A stretch of 64,000 bases of DNA from Gammaproteobacteria bacterium (GCA_015709635.1 CP054180.1:1922001-1986000), one strand, 5' to 3'; positions 8,937-20,250 are shown, counted from the first letter of the stretch. Translations and numbers: made by a program. Notes: generated by a model not told the origin, from the letters alone.

Positions 8937-9224
8937 ATGCAAAAAATGTCACCAACACAAAAGAGACCGCAGGCTATTGAACGTATCGCTGCGGCTGTTT
9001 CAAACTTGATCTATCCCTCTCTTGCTCCGCTGCACCAGGCTTTTATCGAACAAAAAGCCGGAGTCAATGAAAAGCGAGCTGAGCTGATCAGAAAACGAGA
9101 AAACGTTCGGAATGATGGCTATGCGGCTGCAACGCGACTCATGACACCGCATACGGAACAGTCACAGACGATAGACCTTCCCTATCTTGAACTCATCAAT
9201 AAACAAAGGAGCAAAGATGAATGA
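8937..9224 (+). CDS. Small hypothetical protein of the coupling-protein operon
   Basis: A 95-residue soluble, basic, helical protein with no motif that I know. The ATG at 8937 has an excellent AGGAGG site. Its last eight bases overlap the start of the next gene at 9217. Size, charge and position would suit an accessory or substrate-binding factor of the ATPase, but that is inference. Confidence 0.65.
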   Translation: MQKMSPTQKRPQAIERIAAAVSNLIYPSLAPLHQAFIEQKAGVNEKRAELIRKRENVRNDGYAAATRLMTPHTEQSQTIDLPYLELINKQRSKDE

Positions 9225-10173
9225 ATTAGATGAAGATAAATTATTTACCCCAGAAGAGATGATGCGAATTGAAGCCGAACGGGAAAGACGTATCGAACCC
9301 GCTGCAAAAGTGCCTCTTCTCATATTGGTGACCTTATTGGCAGGACTCGCTTTAGCGGTTGTAGGTTATAGCGAGTACGAAATTGTTTACCGTGTGTTCG
9401 ATTATCTGGCTGGTGAAAACAGCGAATATTGGTCGCCCACACTGATGGGGTTTACAGCGGCCACCATGATTATCGGCTTCCACATTCTCGCCAAAGCCAA
9501 GCCACATAACTTGGCGGTAAGAATCGTCGACCGGAGCGTTGAAATTCTGATTCCGACCTACCTGTTTGGAATGGGATTCTTGATTGCCTGCATCCTCTTT
9601 GCCGATGGCTTGGGCAGCATGATCCAGAATAGTGATATACCTGCCATGATCGGAAGTCTGCCTGAGGCCATTGAGCAAGGATGGGTTGATGCTCTCTTTG
9701 TTCATGTCACGAATCCGCTAGCTGTTTTGGCATTTTCAGTTGGTATTGGCGGGCTGGCCATAGTCAATATTTTCATTGCACATAAATTGCTGACGACGAT
9801 TGCCATTAATATCCATGACATTTTCGGCAGGTTATCTCGTGCCCGCACCGCCATCAAAGATCACCAGGCTATTTTAAACGCGCAGAAAGAATACTCCACT
9901 CTAAATTCGGATATTAACGATCTTCTCATCTGGGATGACAATTACATCCGCACAATCATTACTAATGAAGTAATCAGCGTCATTTCCGATGCTCTGCTTC
10001 CTCATAAGAAATGGTTTCAGGATTCTCAATATTCATCTGAATTTCGTTTCGAGGAATCTCATCGAAAAATCGACCCCAAGCAAGTGGCTAAAGATATAGC
10101 AAAAATCGAAGCCATTCGTCCTCAAGACATCATGAATGCAATGAACCCAAAATTTTTGGAGAAAGGAAAATGA
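9217..10173 (+). CDS. Polytopic membrane protein of the coupling-protein operon
   Basis: Starting at the ATG at 9217 (ribosome-binding site AAAGGAG) the protein has 318 residues. Four hydrophobic segments are visible: one near 30-50, one near 75-95, a long one near 115-135 and one near 170-195. A hydrophilic, largely helical C-terminal domain of about 110 residues follows, probably cytoplasmic. Not recognised. It is coupled on both sides: it overlaps the gene before it and shares an ATGA junction with the secreted protein after it. A structural inner-membrane part of an apparatus using the 7139 ATPase is plausible. Confidence 0.7.
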   Translation: MNELDEDKLFTPEEMMRIEAERERRIEPAAKVPLLILVTLLAGLALAVVGYSEYEIVYRVFDYLAGENSEYWSPTLMGFTAATMIIGFHILAKAKPHNLAVRIVDRSVEILIPTYLFGMGFLIACILFADGLGSMIQNSDIPAMIGSLPEAIEQGWVDALFVHVTNPLAVLAFSVGIGGLAIVNIFIAHKLLTTIAINIHDIFGRLSRARTAIKDHQAILNAQKEYSTLNSDINDLLIWDDNYIRTIITNEVISVISDALLPHKKWFQDSQYSSEFRFEESHRKIDPKQVAKDIAKIEAIRPQDIMNAMNPKFLEKGK

Positions 10174-10793
10174 AAAAACTTCTTATATGCACCCTATTTA
10201 TCTGTGCTGTGTCCACGGCAGACGCAAAAACATTGACTATCGGCATTGATTTGTCAGCTTCGAATCCGCTGCTATCGCATAAGAATTTTGCGCATATAGC
10301 GAGCCAACATGTGTCTTCTGAAATCAACAAATTAAAAGACGGCGATGTTGTACATGTGAAGACATTCGGTTCTCGTAAAGACGCACTGAATCTGCTCAAT
10401 CCCACCTTTGAAATTTCCAGGAGATTGAAGCCAAGCAAGATAGCGGGAATTGTAGCGCAATATATTCAATCGTTGCCTGAACAAAAAGAGGCTTCTCAAT
10501 CCAGCACCAACCTTATTGCCTGGCTGGAATTTACCTCTGAGTTCAATTGCACTCAAAACAGCCAGATTCTTGTCATTACGGACGGTCTGGAATCCTCATC
10601 TTACGTTGATGGAAACCAATTGCTTCAAGGCAAAAAGAGTTTGCCAAAAGCGGAAGTTAATTTGAAGGGATGCGCACTGACATTCTACGGACTTGGGGCC
10701 GGATGGATGCCTCAACAAGTCAAGATCGTTCGTAAAGAGTGGGAGCGTTGGTCAGAACAGGCCGGAGCAGCATTTACGGCCATTATTCCCTGA
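10170..10793 (+). CDS. Secreted von Willebrand factor A-like protein
   Basis: A 207-residue protein with a typical signal peptide (KKLLICTLFICAVSTADA, cleavage after about residue 19), so periplasmic or surface-exposed. The mature part starts with a strand carrying DLSAS, matching the DxSxS metal site of vWA domains, and later has ILVITDG, the usual fourth strand with its Asp. vWA domains bind ligands through a metal ion. It is translationally coupled (ATGA) to the membrane protein before it. A secreted vWA protein in an operon with a coupling ATPase is unusual; it may be an adhesin or an assembly factor. Confidence 0.7.
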   Translation: MKKLLICTLFICAVSTADAKTLTIGIDLSASNPLLSHKNFAHIASQHVSSEINKLKDGDVVHVKTFGSRKDALNLLNPTFEISRRLKPSKIAGIVAQYIQSLPEQKEASQSSTNLIAWLEFTSEFNCTQNSQILVITDGLESSSYVDGNQLLQGKKSLPKAEVNLKGCALTFYGLGAGWMPQQVKIVRKEWERWSEQAGAAFTAIIP

Positions 10794-10803
10794 AGCGGGG
10801 GTA

Positions 10804-11067
10804 ATGAATGTGATTACCAAGGCTATGCTCGACCAGCTTCGTGCTGAGCGTGTGCGGAAAAATGCCCAGTTGGATTACACCATTAGCGGGCCTATTCAGG
10901 CCTGCGTGGTGTCCACTATCGAAATCGAGCGAGAAAAAAAGATCAAGCAGGGTGAACACATCCTGCAAAACGCGCTGCATGACATGGAGCGCGAACAGGC
11001 CTTATCCAGCCATGAAGGGCTGGCGAAGGTGCATTTCAACCATTCTAAACAGGAGATCGAACCATGA
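10804..11067 (+). CDS. Small hypothetical protein of the coupling-protein operon
   Basis: An 87-residue soluble, mostly helical, charged protein. The frame is open further upstream inside the previous gene, but the ATG at 10804, ten bases after that gene's stop and behind a GGGGG stretch, is the sensible start. The stop overlaps the next ATG (ATGA). No known motif. Confidence 0.6.
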   Translation: MNVITKAMLDQLRAERVRKNAQLDYTISGPIQACVVSTIEIEREKKIKQGEHILQNALHDMEREQALSSHEGLAKVHFNHSKQEIEP

Positions 11068-11330
11068 GTGATAGTTCTGATGAAAATAAATCCAGGCTGC
11101 CCAGCCATATTGCCTACAGCGTTGAAGAAGGCAGCAATGATAAAAATCACTGGCACAAGATCGGCGCAGCGTGGCCGACCAAGGAAGGAGGATTATCGCT
11201 TCAGCTCAATGCGTTACCCATTAACGGAAGAATCGCGCTGCGTTCCAGGGAAGAATTGGAGCGCATGAGAGCTGAACGCCAGCAAGCCCCGAAACAAAAT
11301 CAAGCACAGGACATAAACTACACGCAGTGA
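11064..11330 (+). CDS. Small conserved mobile-element protein, last gene of the operon
   Basis: An 88-residue soluble protein. Its centre, with IGAAWPTKEGG, a run of alternating hydrophobic residues, then GRIALR, resembles small beta-rich proteins often found on conjugative elements (the DUF736 type is the nearest that I can name, without certainty). Coupled by ATGA to the gene before it. A transcription stop is not obvious after it; 11331-11511 is an AT-rich gap with nothing that I can name. Confidence 0.6.
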   Translation: MSDSSDENKSRLPSHIAYSVEEGSNDKNHWHKIGAAWPTKEGGLSLQLNALPINGRIALRSREELERMRAERQQAPKQNQAQDINYTQ

Positions 11331-11511
11331 CATAAGTAACCGACAATAGAACAACTTAAGATTTTGTTAATACTAAAGTTTTATTATGAAAATATAGCCC
11401 TGTTGTTCTGTTTATCAACCGTGCTTGATAGCAGCAATTTACTTAAAAGTTGATATTTATGAAAACAGCAGGCACGTGCGTTCAATCACTATCTCCTAGA
11501 GGATTTTTAAA

Positions 11512-11697
11512 TTGACTAACAAGCAACAATCCAAGCATGGTAAAGGGTGGAGTTCCACCCGAAAACCGAGTCATAATATTGACTCGCGGATTGTTGACGT
11601 TGTTCGCTTTCTTGCTCGGCGTTCAGCCGAGCAAGACTACGAGCGCCATCTCAGATGCACAACGTCTTTGACACAAAAGCCTGATTTGGAGTCTTGA
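11512..11697 (+). CDS. Small ORF immediately upstream of the recombinase
   Basis: A 61-residue reading frame beginning with TTG at 11512 behind AGAGGA, ending one base before the ATG of the recombinase. It is basic, with a short helix DVVRFLARRSAEQDYE. Small basic proteins often precede large serine recombinases and can act as directionality factors. The non-ATG start and small size keep this tentative. Confidence 0.45.
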   Translation: MTNKQQSKHGKGWSSTRKPSHNIDSRIVDVVRFLARRSAEQDYERHLRCTTSLTQKPDLES

Positions 11698-11698
11698 T

Positions 11699-13549
<1,851 letters not shown>

Positions 13550-13638
13550 TCAGAAGTAGGGGATTATAGCACAAGCTGGCATATGTAGGTCAATGAACAT
13601 CTGATGCAACTTTCAGGCTGGAGCTATTTTATTTAGCA

Positions 13639-14499
13639 CTACGACAAATAATTGTTCCATCGCGTTTGCTTGTGTCGTTGCCAAGCCATCTCTTTTTTAA
13701 TAACCGTATTAATAACTTGCAGGACATTACCGACATTTACGGGTTTGCTTTGTTGCTTAACAGTTCCAGTTAAACGTGCCTGTGGCAGCTTTCCATGCTG
13801 ATAATAAGACCATATTTCATTCGCGTAATCCGATTGCGCTAACTCTGGTGCAAAACGGCTTAAATATGCTGTCAGATTATCGATGTCCCGTTTGATTATA
13901 GAGCGCGCTTGATAATTGCTTGCTGCATCTACGGCCTGAGGCAGGTCTATAATCACCGGGCCTTGACTGTCAACCAGCACGTTATAAGGTGATAAATCGC
14001 CATGCACGATGCCGGTACACAACATATTCACTATTTGTCGAATCAAGATCTTGTGGTAAGTGCGCGCTTGTTTCGCTGTCAGAATCAAATCACTCAACCG
14101 TGGCGCCACATTGCCTTCCACATCGGTAATTAATTCCATTAGAAGCACACCGGCAAAAAAATTATAGAATTTCGGCACCCGGACACCGGCCATTCCTAAG
14201 CGGCACAGCATATTGACCTCCGTGCTCTGCCAAGCCTCTTCGCGCGCACTGCGGCCATAATGGCTGCCGCTTTCCATTGCGCGGGCACGGCGGCTGTTTT
14301 TTATTCTGCGCCCTTCGGTATAGCAGGCGCGCTGATGGAAATTACATTTATTGCTTTCTTTGTACACTTTCGCACAACGGACTTGTTCGCCGCTGCGCAC
14401 CATATAAATCATCGCTTCCTTGCCACTCATGAGCTGGCAAATCACGCTATCGATCAAACCTTCTTCAATTAATGGCTCCAGTCGTTTCGGTATTTTCAT
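13639..14499 (-). CDS. RIO1-like serine/threonine protein kinase
   Basis: A 286-residue protein with the RIO kinase hallmarks: a glycine-poor nucleotide loop near 25-45 with the Lys in CAKVYK, the catalytic loop HGDLSPYNVLV near 167-177 and the metal-binding IIDLPQ near 185. Bacterial RIO-like kinases are found in many proteobacteria; their substrates are mostly unknown. It is a cytosolic protein. It begins at the ATG at 14499, with a gap of about 90 bases between its stop and the tRNA-fMet gene. No operon partner. Confidence 0.85.
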   Translation of the reverse strand: MKIPKRLEPLIEEGLIDSVICQLMSGKEAMIYMVRSGEQVRCAKVYKESNKCNFHQRACYTEGRRIKNSRRARAMESGSHYGRSAREEAWQSTEVNMLCRLGMAGVRVPKFYNFFAGVLLMELITDVEGNVAPRLSDLILTAKQARTYHKILIRQIVNMLCTGIVHGDLSPYNVLVDSQGPVIIDLPQAVDAASNYQARSIIKRDIDNLTAYLSRFAPELAQSDYANEIWSYYQHGKLPQARLTGTVKQQSKPVNVGNVLQVINTVIKKEMAWQRHKQTRWNNYLS

Positions 14500-14849
14500 A
14501 GGGTTTATGTCAGCGCGCGCTGTTGCAACACGCTTGTCATCCTCCTGCCGGGTAAAGTAAATAATCGGTTGTTCTTACCGTGATCATCGATACCAATCGG
14601 ATTCGGATAACCACGCTGAACAAATTGTAGGAAGAAAGATTTGTTTTTGGAATGTGGCATATTGCCGCGCGGCAATTTGCCACGTAGCGCGTTTTTGCAA
14701 TGCGCAACAATCGGTATATTCATGAAAAACCAACACCACGGATTCACGATAAATCGTTTAAAATACTGCGAGAATTTATTATTCAACCGCAATATCCGTC
14801 ACAGGATTGGCAGTTGCTACCTTCATCATCATTCGCCGGAAGGAATTTT

Positions 14850-15998
14850 ATGCAATCGGAAGAAGATTTTTTTACCCACCAGGATACTCTGGCAAAATTG
14901 CATGAAAATTTACCGTTGACCGAGAAGCTGCGTTTCCTGCATCAGATCATCCGGCAGGATTTTCCTTTCATCGATCGTCTGGCGATTGCGTTATACGATG
15001 AAAAAACCGAGATGCTCAAAACGTACACGCACAGCATGGAAGGTAGCAATAATCCGGTGACTACGTACGAAGCGCCGCTCAGCGCTGCTCCCTCGTTACG
15101 CGCCATTATCGAGCATCGCCGCCCGCGTCTGGTGCAGGATCTGAATATTTTTGCCAAAGGCACACACGAGCACACCAAACGGATAGCCGCGAAAGGTTAC
15201 AAATCCAGCTATACCATGCCGCTGTATCAAAGTGGCACTTTCGTCGGTTTTTTGTTTTTCAATTCGCAGCAAGAACATCCCTTCGATACGCAAGCACTGC
15301 GCCAAGTCGATATCTACGGTCATCTGATCGCGCTGATGGTGATCAACGAGCTTACCTCCATTCGCACCTTGCTTGCCGCAGTGCGCGCGGCACGCAACAT
15401 GACGCATTACCGCGATCTCGAAACCGGTTCGCATATCGACCGGACTGCGCACTACGCCCGCCTGATCGCGCGCGAGCTTGCGCCAAGCTACGCCATCAGC
15501 GACGAGCAGATTGAGCATATTTTTCTCTTTTCACCGATGCATGATGTCGGAAAAATCGGTATTCCGGACACTATCCTGCGCAAACCGAGCAAGCTCGATT
15601 CGGCAGAATTCGACGTCATGAAGACGCATCCGGTGAAAGGCCGGGAAATTATCGATTCCGTGCTGGAAGATTTCGGTTTGGGTGCATTCGGTCACACCAA
15701 TATCCTGCGCAACATCGCCGAATTCCACCATGAAGCGGTCGATGGCAGTGGTTATCCGAATGGCTTGAAAGGTGATGAAATCCCCATCGAAGCGCGTATC
15801 AGCGCGGTAGCCGATGTCTTCGATGCACTCACCTCGCGCCGCTCGTACAAAGCGCCGTGGAGCAACGAGCAAGCGTTTGCCATGCTGCGGCAAATGTCCA
15901 ATTCCAAATTGGATCGTGATTGTGTCGAGGCGTTGATCAGCAATGGCGACAAGGTGCTGGAAATACAGCAGCGTTTCCGCGATATCGATCTGATTTAA
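14850..15998 (+). CDS. GAF domain and HD-GYP cyclic-di-GMP phosphodiesterase
   Basis: The ATG at 14850 follows GGAAGGAA and yields 382 residues; a longer frame upstream lacks a ribosome-binding site. The N-terminal 150 residues resemble a GAF sensor domain. The C-terminal half is an HD-GYP domain with HD in MHDVGKIGIPD and the GYP motif in HHEAVDGSGYPNGL, the metal and cyclic-di-GMP binding residues of active enzymes. It would hydrolyse cyclic-di-GMP in answer to a ligand bound by GAF. It stands alone. Confidence 0.9.
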   Translation: MQSEEDFFTHQDTLAKLHENLPLTEKLRFLHQIIRQDFPFIDRLAIALYDEKTEMLKTYTHSMEGSNNPVTTYEAPLSAAPSLRAIIEHRRPRLVQDLNIFAKGTHEHTKRIAAKGYKSSYTMPLYQSGTFVGFLFFNSQQEHPFDTQALRQVDIYGHLIALMVINELTSIRTLLAAVRAARNMTHYRDLETGSHIDRTAHYARLIARELAPSYAISDEQIEHIFLFSPMHDVGKIGIPDTILRKPSKLDSAEFDVMKTHPVKGREIIDSVLEDFGLGAFGHTNILRNIAEFHHEAVDGSGYPNGLKGDEIPIEARISAVADVFDALTSRRSYKAPWSNEQAFAMLRQMSNSKLDRDCVEALISNGDKVLEIQQRFRDIDLI

Positions 15999-16001
15999 AC
16001 C

Positions 16002-16150
16002 TAAGGAAGCGCTGATTAATTCGGCGAACGAGATGAAGCGATAGGCGCACGGAGCGCAGCGACCGAGACATATCAACAAGATAGGCGAGGGAGTGAGTAC
16101 CGCGCAACGAATCGATTCGCTCGTACAGTCAATTAATCAGCGTTTCCCTA
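16002..16150. mobile_element. MITE with 18-bp terminal inverted repeats and TA flanks
   Basis: AAGGAAGCGCTGATTAATT at the left (from 16003) and its near-complement ending at 16149 form an inverted repeat with two mismatches. Both ends are flanked by TA. The interior, about 110 bases, has no coding frame. Length, TA target and lack of a transposase fit a miniature element mobilised by an IS630/Tc1-type transposase elsewhere in the genome. It lies between two convergent genes. Confidence 0.7.
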
Positions 16151-16175
16151 AATCGGGACAAACACACGTATTGAA

Positions 16176-17417
16176 TCAGTTGCGCCTGATCCAATGCTGC
16201 ACTACTAGGCTTCCCACCAAATCACCTTCCACATTCACCATGGTGCGAACCGTATCGAGGATGCGGTCGATCGGCAGTAATACCGCGATGGCTTCAGCCG
16301 GCAAGCCGACCGATTGCAGCACCATCACCATCGTAACCATGCCGGCACTGGGAATTCCCGGCGCACCGATGGCCGCCAGCATCGCGGTTACGAATACGAT
16401 CATTTGTTGCAGTATGGTGAGTTCGACACCGACCAAATTGGCGACGAACAGAGCCGCCACCGCTTCGTAGAGCGCCGTACCATCCATGTTTATGGTCGCG
16501 CCCAAGGGAATGACAAATCCGGCGACATCGCGTTTGACATGCAAATGCTGTTCGGCACAGCGCAGCGTGACGGGCAATGTTGCGGCGCTCGAACTGGTGG
16601 CCATGGCGGTAATCAGCGCTTCGCGCCCGCCTTGCCAGAATTTATACGGTGTGACACCGGTCATCAGATACAGGATCAAGGGCAACACCACCACACCATG
16701 CAGCAGTGTGGTGCTTAATACCACCACGACAAATTTGATCATGACGGTCAACAAGCCGGTATCCTGTGTCGCCACCAGCTGCAATACCAGCGCCATGATA
16801 CCGAGCGGTGCCAGGCGCATAATCCAACCGACCAGCATCAAAATCAATTCGAGAAATTCCTGCATCAAGGTCAGGATATTGCGGTAACGTTCGCCGCCCA
16901 CGACCAGCGCGATGCCGAGCAATAAAGCAAAAATCACCACCGCCAGCACATTTCCTTGTGCCAGTGCCGCGACCGGATTCTGAAACAATGAATGCAGGAA
17001 ATGTGCAAAAAACTCGGGCAGTGACATCTGGGCTGCCTGAAAATTCTGCATGGCATCCTGAAACATCGCGATCTGCAATTCACGCCCCGGCTGGAACAGA
17101 TTGGCTGCTGCCAGCCCCAACGCAACGGCGAGCGCCATCGTGGATATAAAGAAAATCAGCGTAACTTGCCAGACACGATTCATTTGCTGATGCGCACGCA
17201 GATTTGCGACACCGGCGACGATCGATGTGAAAACCAGCGGTATCAGCACCATCTTTAACAGATCGGTGAACAACGTCCCGGCCAGTTTTGCAACGTACAA
17301 GCCGTTCTGACTGATCGCGGATTCCTCTCCGAGTTGCGCGAACCAGAAACCGATCAGCGCGCCCGTTACCGCTCCCAGCAAAATTTGATTGTTCAGCGAC
17401 AATTGGCTCACCGGCAA
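16176..17417 (-). CDS. Dicarboxylate/amino acid:cation symporter (GltP family)
   Basis: A 413-residue polytopic inner-membrane protein with eight or so hydrophobic segments and the family's landmark motifs: the serine-rich ATSSSAATLP re-entrant loop near 270, ATINMDGTALYE near 305 and GAPGIPSAG near 350. Members import glutamate, aspartate or C4-dicarboxylates with protons or sodium. The first possible start is TTG at 17417, one base after the hemF stop; a GTG at 17411 is an alternative. It is probably co-transcribed with hemF. Confidence 0.9.
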   Translation of the reverse strand: MPVSQLSLNNQILLGAVTGALIGFWFAQLGEESAISQNGLYVAKLAGTLFTDLLKMVLIPLVFTSIVAGVANLRAHQQMNRVWQVTLIFFISTMALAVALGLAAANLFQPGRELQIAMFQDAMQNFQAAQMSLPEFFAHFLHSLFQNPVAALAQGNVLAVVIFALLLGIALVVGGERYRNILTLMQEFLELILMLVGWIMRLAPLGIMALVLQLVATQDTGLLTVMIKFVVVVLSTTLLHGVVVLPLILYLMTGVTPYKFWQGGREALITAMATSSSAATLPVTLRCAEQHLHVKRDVAGFVIPLGATINMDGTALYEAVAALFVANLVGVELTILQQMIVFVTAMLAAIGAPGIPSAGMVTMVMVLQSVGLPAEAIAVLLPIDRILDTVRTMVNVEGDLVGSLVVQHWIRRN

Positions 17418-17418
17418 A

Positions 17419-18315
17419 CTACACCCAATCCTTGCCGATCAGAAAATCCGTGTACAGTTTGTCCTCCGCGCTGCCAGCCGCCGGTTTCCAGTCGTAGCGC
17501 CATTTTACGATGGGCGGTAACGACATCAGGATCGATTCGGTGCGTCCGCCGGTTTGCAATCCGAACAAGGTGCCGCGATCCCACACCAGATTGAATTCCA
17601 CGTAGCGCCCGCGCCGGTACGCCTGAAAATCGCGTTCGCGCTCACCGTACGGCGTATCCTTGCGGCGTTCCAGAATCGGACAGTACGCGTTGAGAAAGTT
17701 TTCGCCGACATTGCGTGTGAGTTTGAAGCAGGTATCGAAATCGGGTTGATTCAGATCGTCGAAGAATACGCCGCCGATACCACGCGGTTCCTTGCGGTGC
17801 TTTAAGTAAAAATAGTCGTCGCACCATTTCTTCAGACGCGGATAAGTATCATCGCCAAATGGTTGCAATGCGTTCTTGCAGGTTTGATGAAAATGAACCG
17901 CATCTTCCGCGTAGCCGTAATACGGCGTCAGATCCATGCCACCGCCAAACCACCACACCGGTTCCGCACCCTCCTTGCGCGCCTCGAAGAAACGCACGTT
18001 CATATGCACGGTCGGCGCGTACGGATTGCGCGGATGCAGCACCAGCGACACCCCCATCGCTTCAAATGACCGGCTTGCCAATTCGGGACGCGCAGCGGTT
18101 GCCGATGCCGGTAATCCCGCACCATACACATGCGAGAAATTGACACCGCCGCGCTCCAGCACATTGCCTTCCTCAATAACGCTGCTCATGCCGCCACCGC
18201 CTTCCGGGCGATCCCATTGATCGCGCTTGAATATCTTGCCATCGACCTGTTCCAGCCCCGAGACGATGCTGTTCTGCAAATTGATAAGAAATTCCTTGAC
18301 TTGAGGTGTGTTCAT
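17419..18315 (-). CDS. hemF: Oxygen-dependent coproporphyrinogen III oxidase
   Basis: This 298-residue enzyme converts coproporphyrinogen III to protoporphyrinogen IX with oxygen, in haem synthesis. HemF motifs are plain: GGGMDLTPYYGY near 112-123, RGIGGVFFDDL near 175-185 and ERERDFQAYRRGRYVEFN near 230. The ATG at 18315 with GGAG upstream gives the usual family length, so an upstream extension is rejected. It is followed at once by the gltP-type gene. An aerobic enzyme suits an ammonia oxidiser with a high haem demand. Confidence 0.96.
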   Translation of the reverse strand: MNTPQVKEFLINLQNSIVSGLEQVDGKIFKRDQWDRPEGGGGMSSVIEEGNVLERGGVNFSHVYGAGLPASATAARPELASRSFEAMGVSLVLHPRNPYAPTVHMNVRFFEARKEGAEPVWWFGGGMDLTPYYGYAEDAVHFHQTCKNALQPFGDDTYPRLKKWCDDYFYLKHRKEPRGIGGVFFDDLNQPDFDTCFKLTRNVGENFLNAYCPILERRKDTPYGERERDFQAYRRGRYVEFNLVWDRGTLFGLQTGGRTESILMSLPPIVKWRYDWKPAAGSAEDKLYTDFLIGKDWV

Positions 18316-18540
18316 GCAAACTCCTGCTGTTAATTTTATGACAATAATTGAAAACTCGCATGCGCCGGGCAATAAAGCGCATTTTAACGCAGGTATAGCA
18401 TGCCGATTGCATTTCCTTGTTGATGCGTCTCAAATTTGTGCCGGATTGCCACAACTGCGGAGTGCTCAGCAAATCGCCAAAAAACAAGGGCACGTATGAT
18501 AGACTCGCACAATCTTTTTTAATATAAAAACAGCAATCGT

Positions 18541-19710
18541 ATGTCTGGCAATACACTTGGCACACTTTTTACCGTCACTTCATTCGGCGAATCGCACGGT
18601 CCTGCGATCGGCTGTATTGTCGATGGCTGCCCACCGGGCTTGGTCATCAGCACCGAAGATATTCAGCTTGAACTAGACCGCCGCAAACCGGGCACCTCGC
18701 GGCATGTCACACAGCGGCGCGAATCCGATACCGTGGAAATCCTATCAGGTGTGTTCGAAGGCCGGACCACCGGCACGCCGATCGCTTTGCTGATTCGCAA
18801 CGAGGATCAGCGCAGTAAGGATTACAGCAAAATCATGGATGTATTCCGTCCCGGTCACGCCGACTATACCTACTGGCAAAAGTACGGCATCCGCGATTAC
18901 CGCGGTGGCGGGCGCGCATCGGCACGGGAAACGGCCGTCCGGGTTGCCGCCGGCGCCATTGCAAAGAAATGGCTGCAGGAAAAATACGGCATCGTGATTC
19001 GCGGCTATATGGCGCAACTCGGTCCGATCCAAATTCCTTTCAAGCACTGGGAAGACATCGATCAGAATCCGTTTTTCGTTGCCGACACTAGCTATACCGA
19101 ACAATTGGAAAAATTCATGGATCAGTTGCGCAAATCTGGCGATTCGGTCGGTGCCAAAATTAGTGTAATCGCACAAGGCGTGCCGGTGGGCTGGGGTGAA
19201 CCGGTCTACGACCGGCTTGATGCCGAAATTGCTTACGCCATGATGAATATCAATGCGGTAAAAGGTGTCGAAATCGGCACCGGATTTGCCAGCGTGACAC
19301 AAAAGGGCACCGAGCATTCCGATGAAATGACACCGGATGGTTTCTTGAGTAACAACGCAGGCGGCATTTTAGGCGGCATATCGACCGGACAAGATATCGT
19401 CGCTCATGTCGCCATCAAACCGACCTCCAGCATCCGCCTCGGGCGGCGTTCGATCGACAAAGACGGCAATCCGGCTATCGTCGAAACCCATGGCCGCCAT
19501 GATCCTTGCGTCGGCATCCGCGCCACGCCGATTGTCGAAGCCATGCTGGCGCTGGTATTGATGGATCACGCCCTGCGCCATCGCGCGCAAAATGCCGATG
19601 TGAATTGTAAAACACCGAAAATCCCCGGCAGCGTGAATAGCGTAGCAAGTTCTGCAGCGACAACACACGTGCCATTCAAAGAAGACCCGGAACCGGAAGA
19701 AGATGTATAA
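18541..19710 (+). CDS. aroC: Chorismate synthase
   Basis: A 389-residue enzyme that makes chorismate from 5-enolpyruvylshikimate 3-phosphate, with FMN as cofactor, in the last step of the shikimate pathway. The signatures are all present: GESHG near 16, the RGGGRASARET block near 122-133 and NNAGGILGGISTGQ near 276. ATG at 18541. The C-terminal 25 residues are acidic and extend beyond the usual end. It is divergent from hemF, with about 220 bases between. Confidence 0.97.
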   Translation: MSGNTLGTLFTVTSFGESHGPAIGCIVDGCPPGLVISTEDIQLELDRRKPGTSRHVTQRRESDTVEILSGVFEGRTTGTPIALLIRNEDQRSKDYSKIMDVFRPGHADYTYWQKYGIRDYRGGGRASARETAVRVAAGAIAKKWLQEKYGIVIRGYMAQLGPIQIPFKHWEDIDQNPFFVADTSYTEQLEKFMDQLRKSGDSVGAKISVIAQGVPVGWGEPVYDRLDAEIAYAMMNINAVKGVEIGTGFASVTQKGTEHSDEMTPDGFLSNNAGGILGGISTGQDIVAHVAIKPTSSIRLGRRSIDKDGNPAIVETHGRHDPCVGIRATPIVEAMLALVLMDHALRHRAQNADVNCKTPKIPGSVNSVASSAATTHVPFKEDPEPEEDV

Positions 19711-19947
19711 CGCAAGAGATAGTGCGAATGCAGTTTAATCTTGACAAGACTGAGCAAATACACGATCATCGCCCCCGCAAAGAGATTGTGATGATTTGCA
19801 AAAAAACAATCGGCCCTAGCCGATTACAGTTTGAAGGTATCGAATACAGCAGCAAAAGCATAAGTTCGAATCCCGCAGTTGCTTCAATCTGATATAATCT
19901 CCCGGTTGCGTAAACACAACAAGCTGGAAGTAATTAGATTGCACCAA

Positions 19948-20024
19948 GCGCCCGTAGCTCAGTTGGATAGAGTACTTGGCTACGAACCAAGGGGTCGTGG
20001 GTTCGAATCCTGCCGGGCGCGCCA
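19948..20024 (+). tRNA. tRNA-Arg (ACG)
   Basis: Full cloverleaf: acceptor GCGCCCG/CGGGCGC, discriminator G and encoded CCA, anticodon arm CTTGG-CTACGAA-CCAAG with ACG, and T-arm GTGGGTTCGAATCCTGC. Confidence 0.97.
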
Positions 20025-20095
20025 TTCATTTCATCGAATATCTATTACAGCTGCCAGTAAATGGATTGATCCGTTATTACTGTTGCTTTCCAAAT

Positions 20096-20170
<75 letters not shown>

Positions 20171-20171
<1 letters not shown>

Positions 20172-20214
20172 ATTAAATCAAGTAATTATCATAGATAAGA
20201 AACTTGATTTAATT
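20171..20214. terminator. Hairpin after tRNA-Phe
   Basis: A perfect 13-base inverted repeat (AATTAAATCAAGT at 20171-20183 and its complement at 20202-20214) is followed by TTCTTTG. It could end the tRNA transcript and the convergent integrase transcript. Just after it, TGTGTAATTC occurs twice within 20219-20240, which may be integrase arm sites. Confidence 0.5.
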
Positions 20215-20250
20215 TTCTTTGTGTAATTCCTGTGTAATTCTGTCAGAGAT

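Noticed and set aside
19799..19825. AATCGGC-CCTA-GCCGATT hairpin with an A-run to its left
   Set aside because: It is a good minus-strand terminator by form, but no minus-strand gene ends there; kept out of the features as unsupported.
19816..20025. A minus-strand frame with the AGFEPTTPW pattern
   Set aside because: This pattern is the antisense of a tRNA T-arm and variable region; the frame covers tRNA-Arg and is not a gene.
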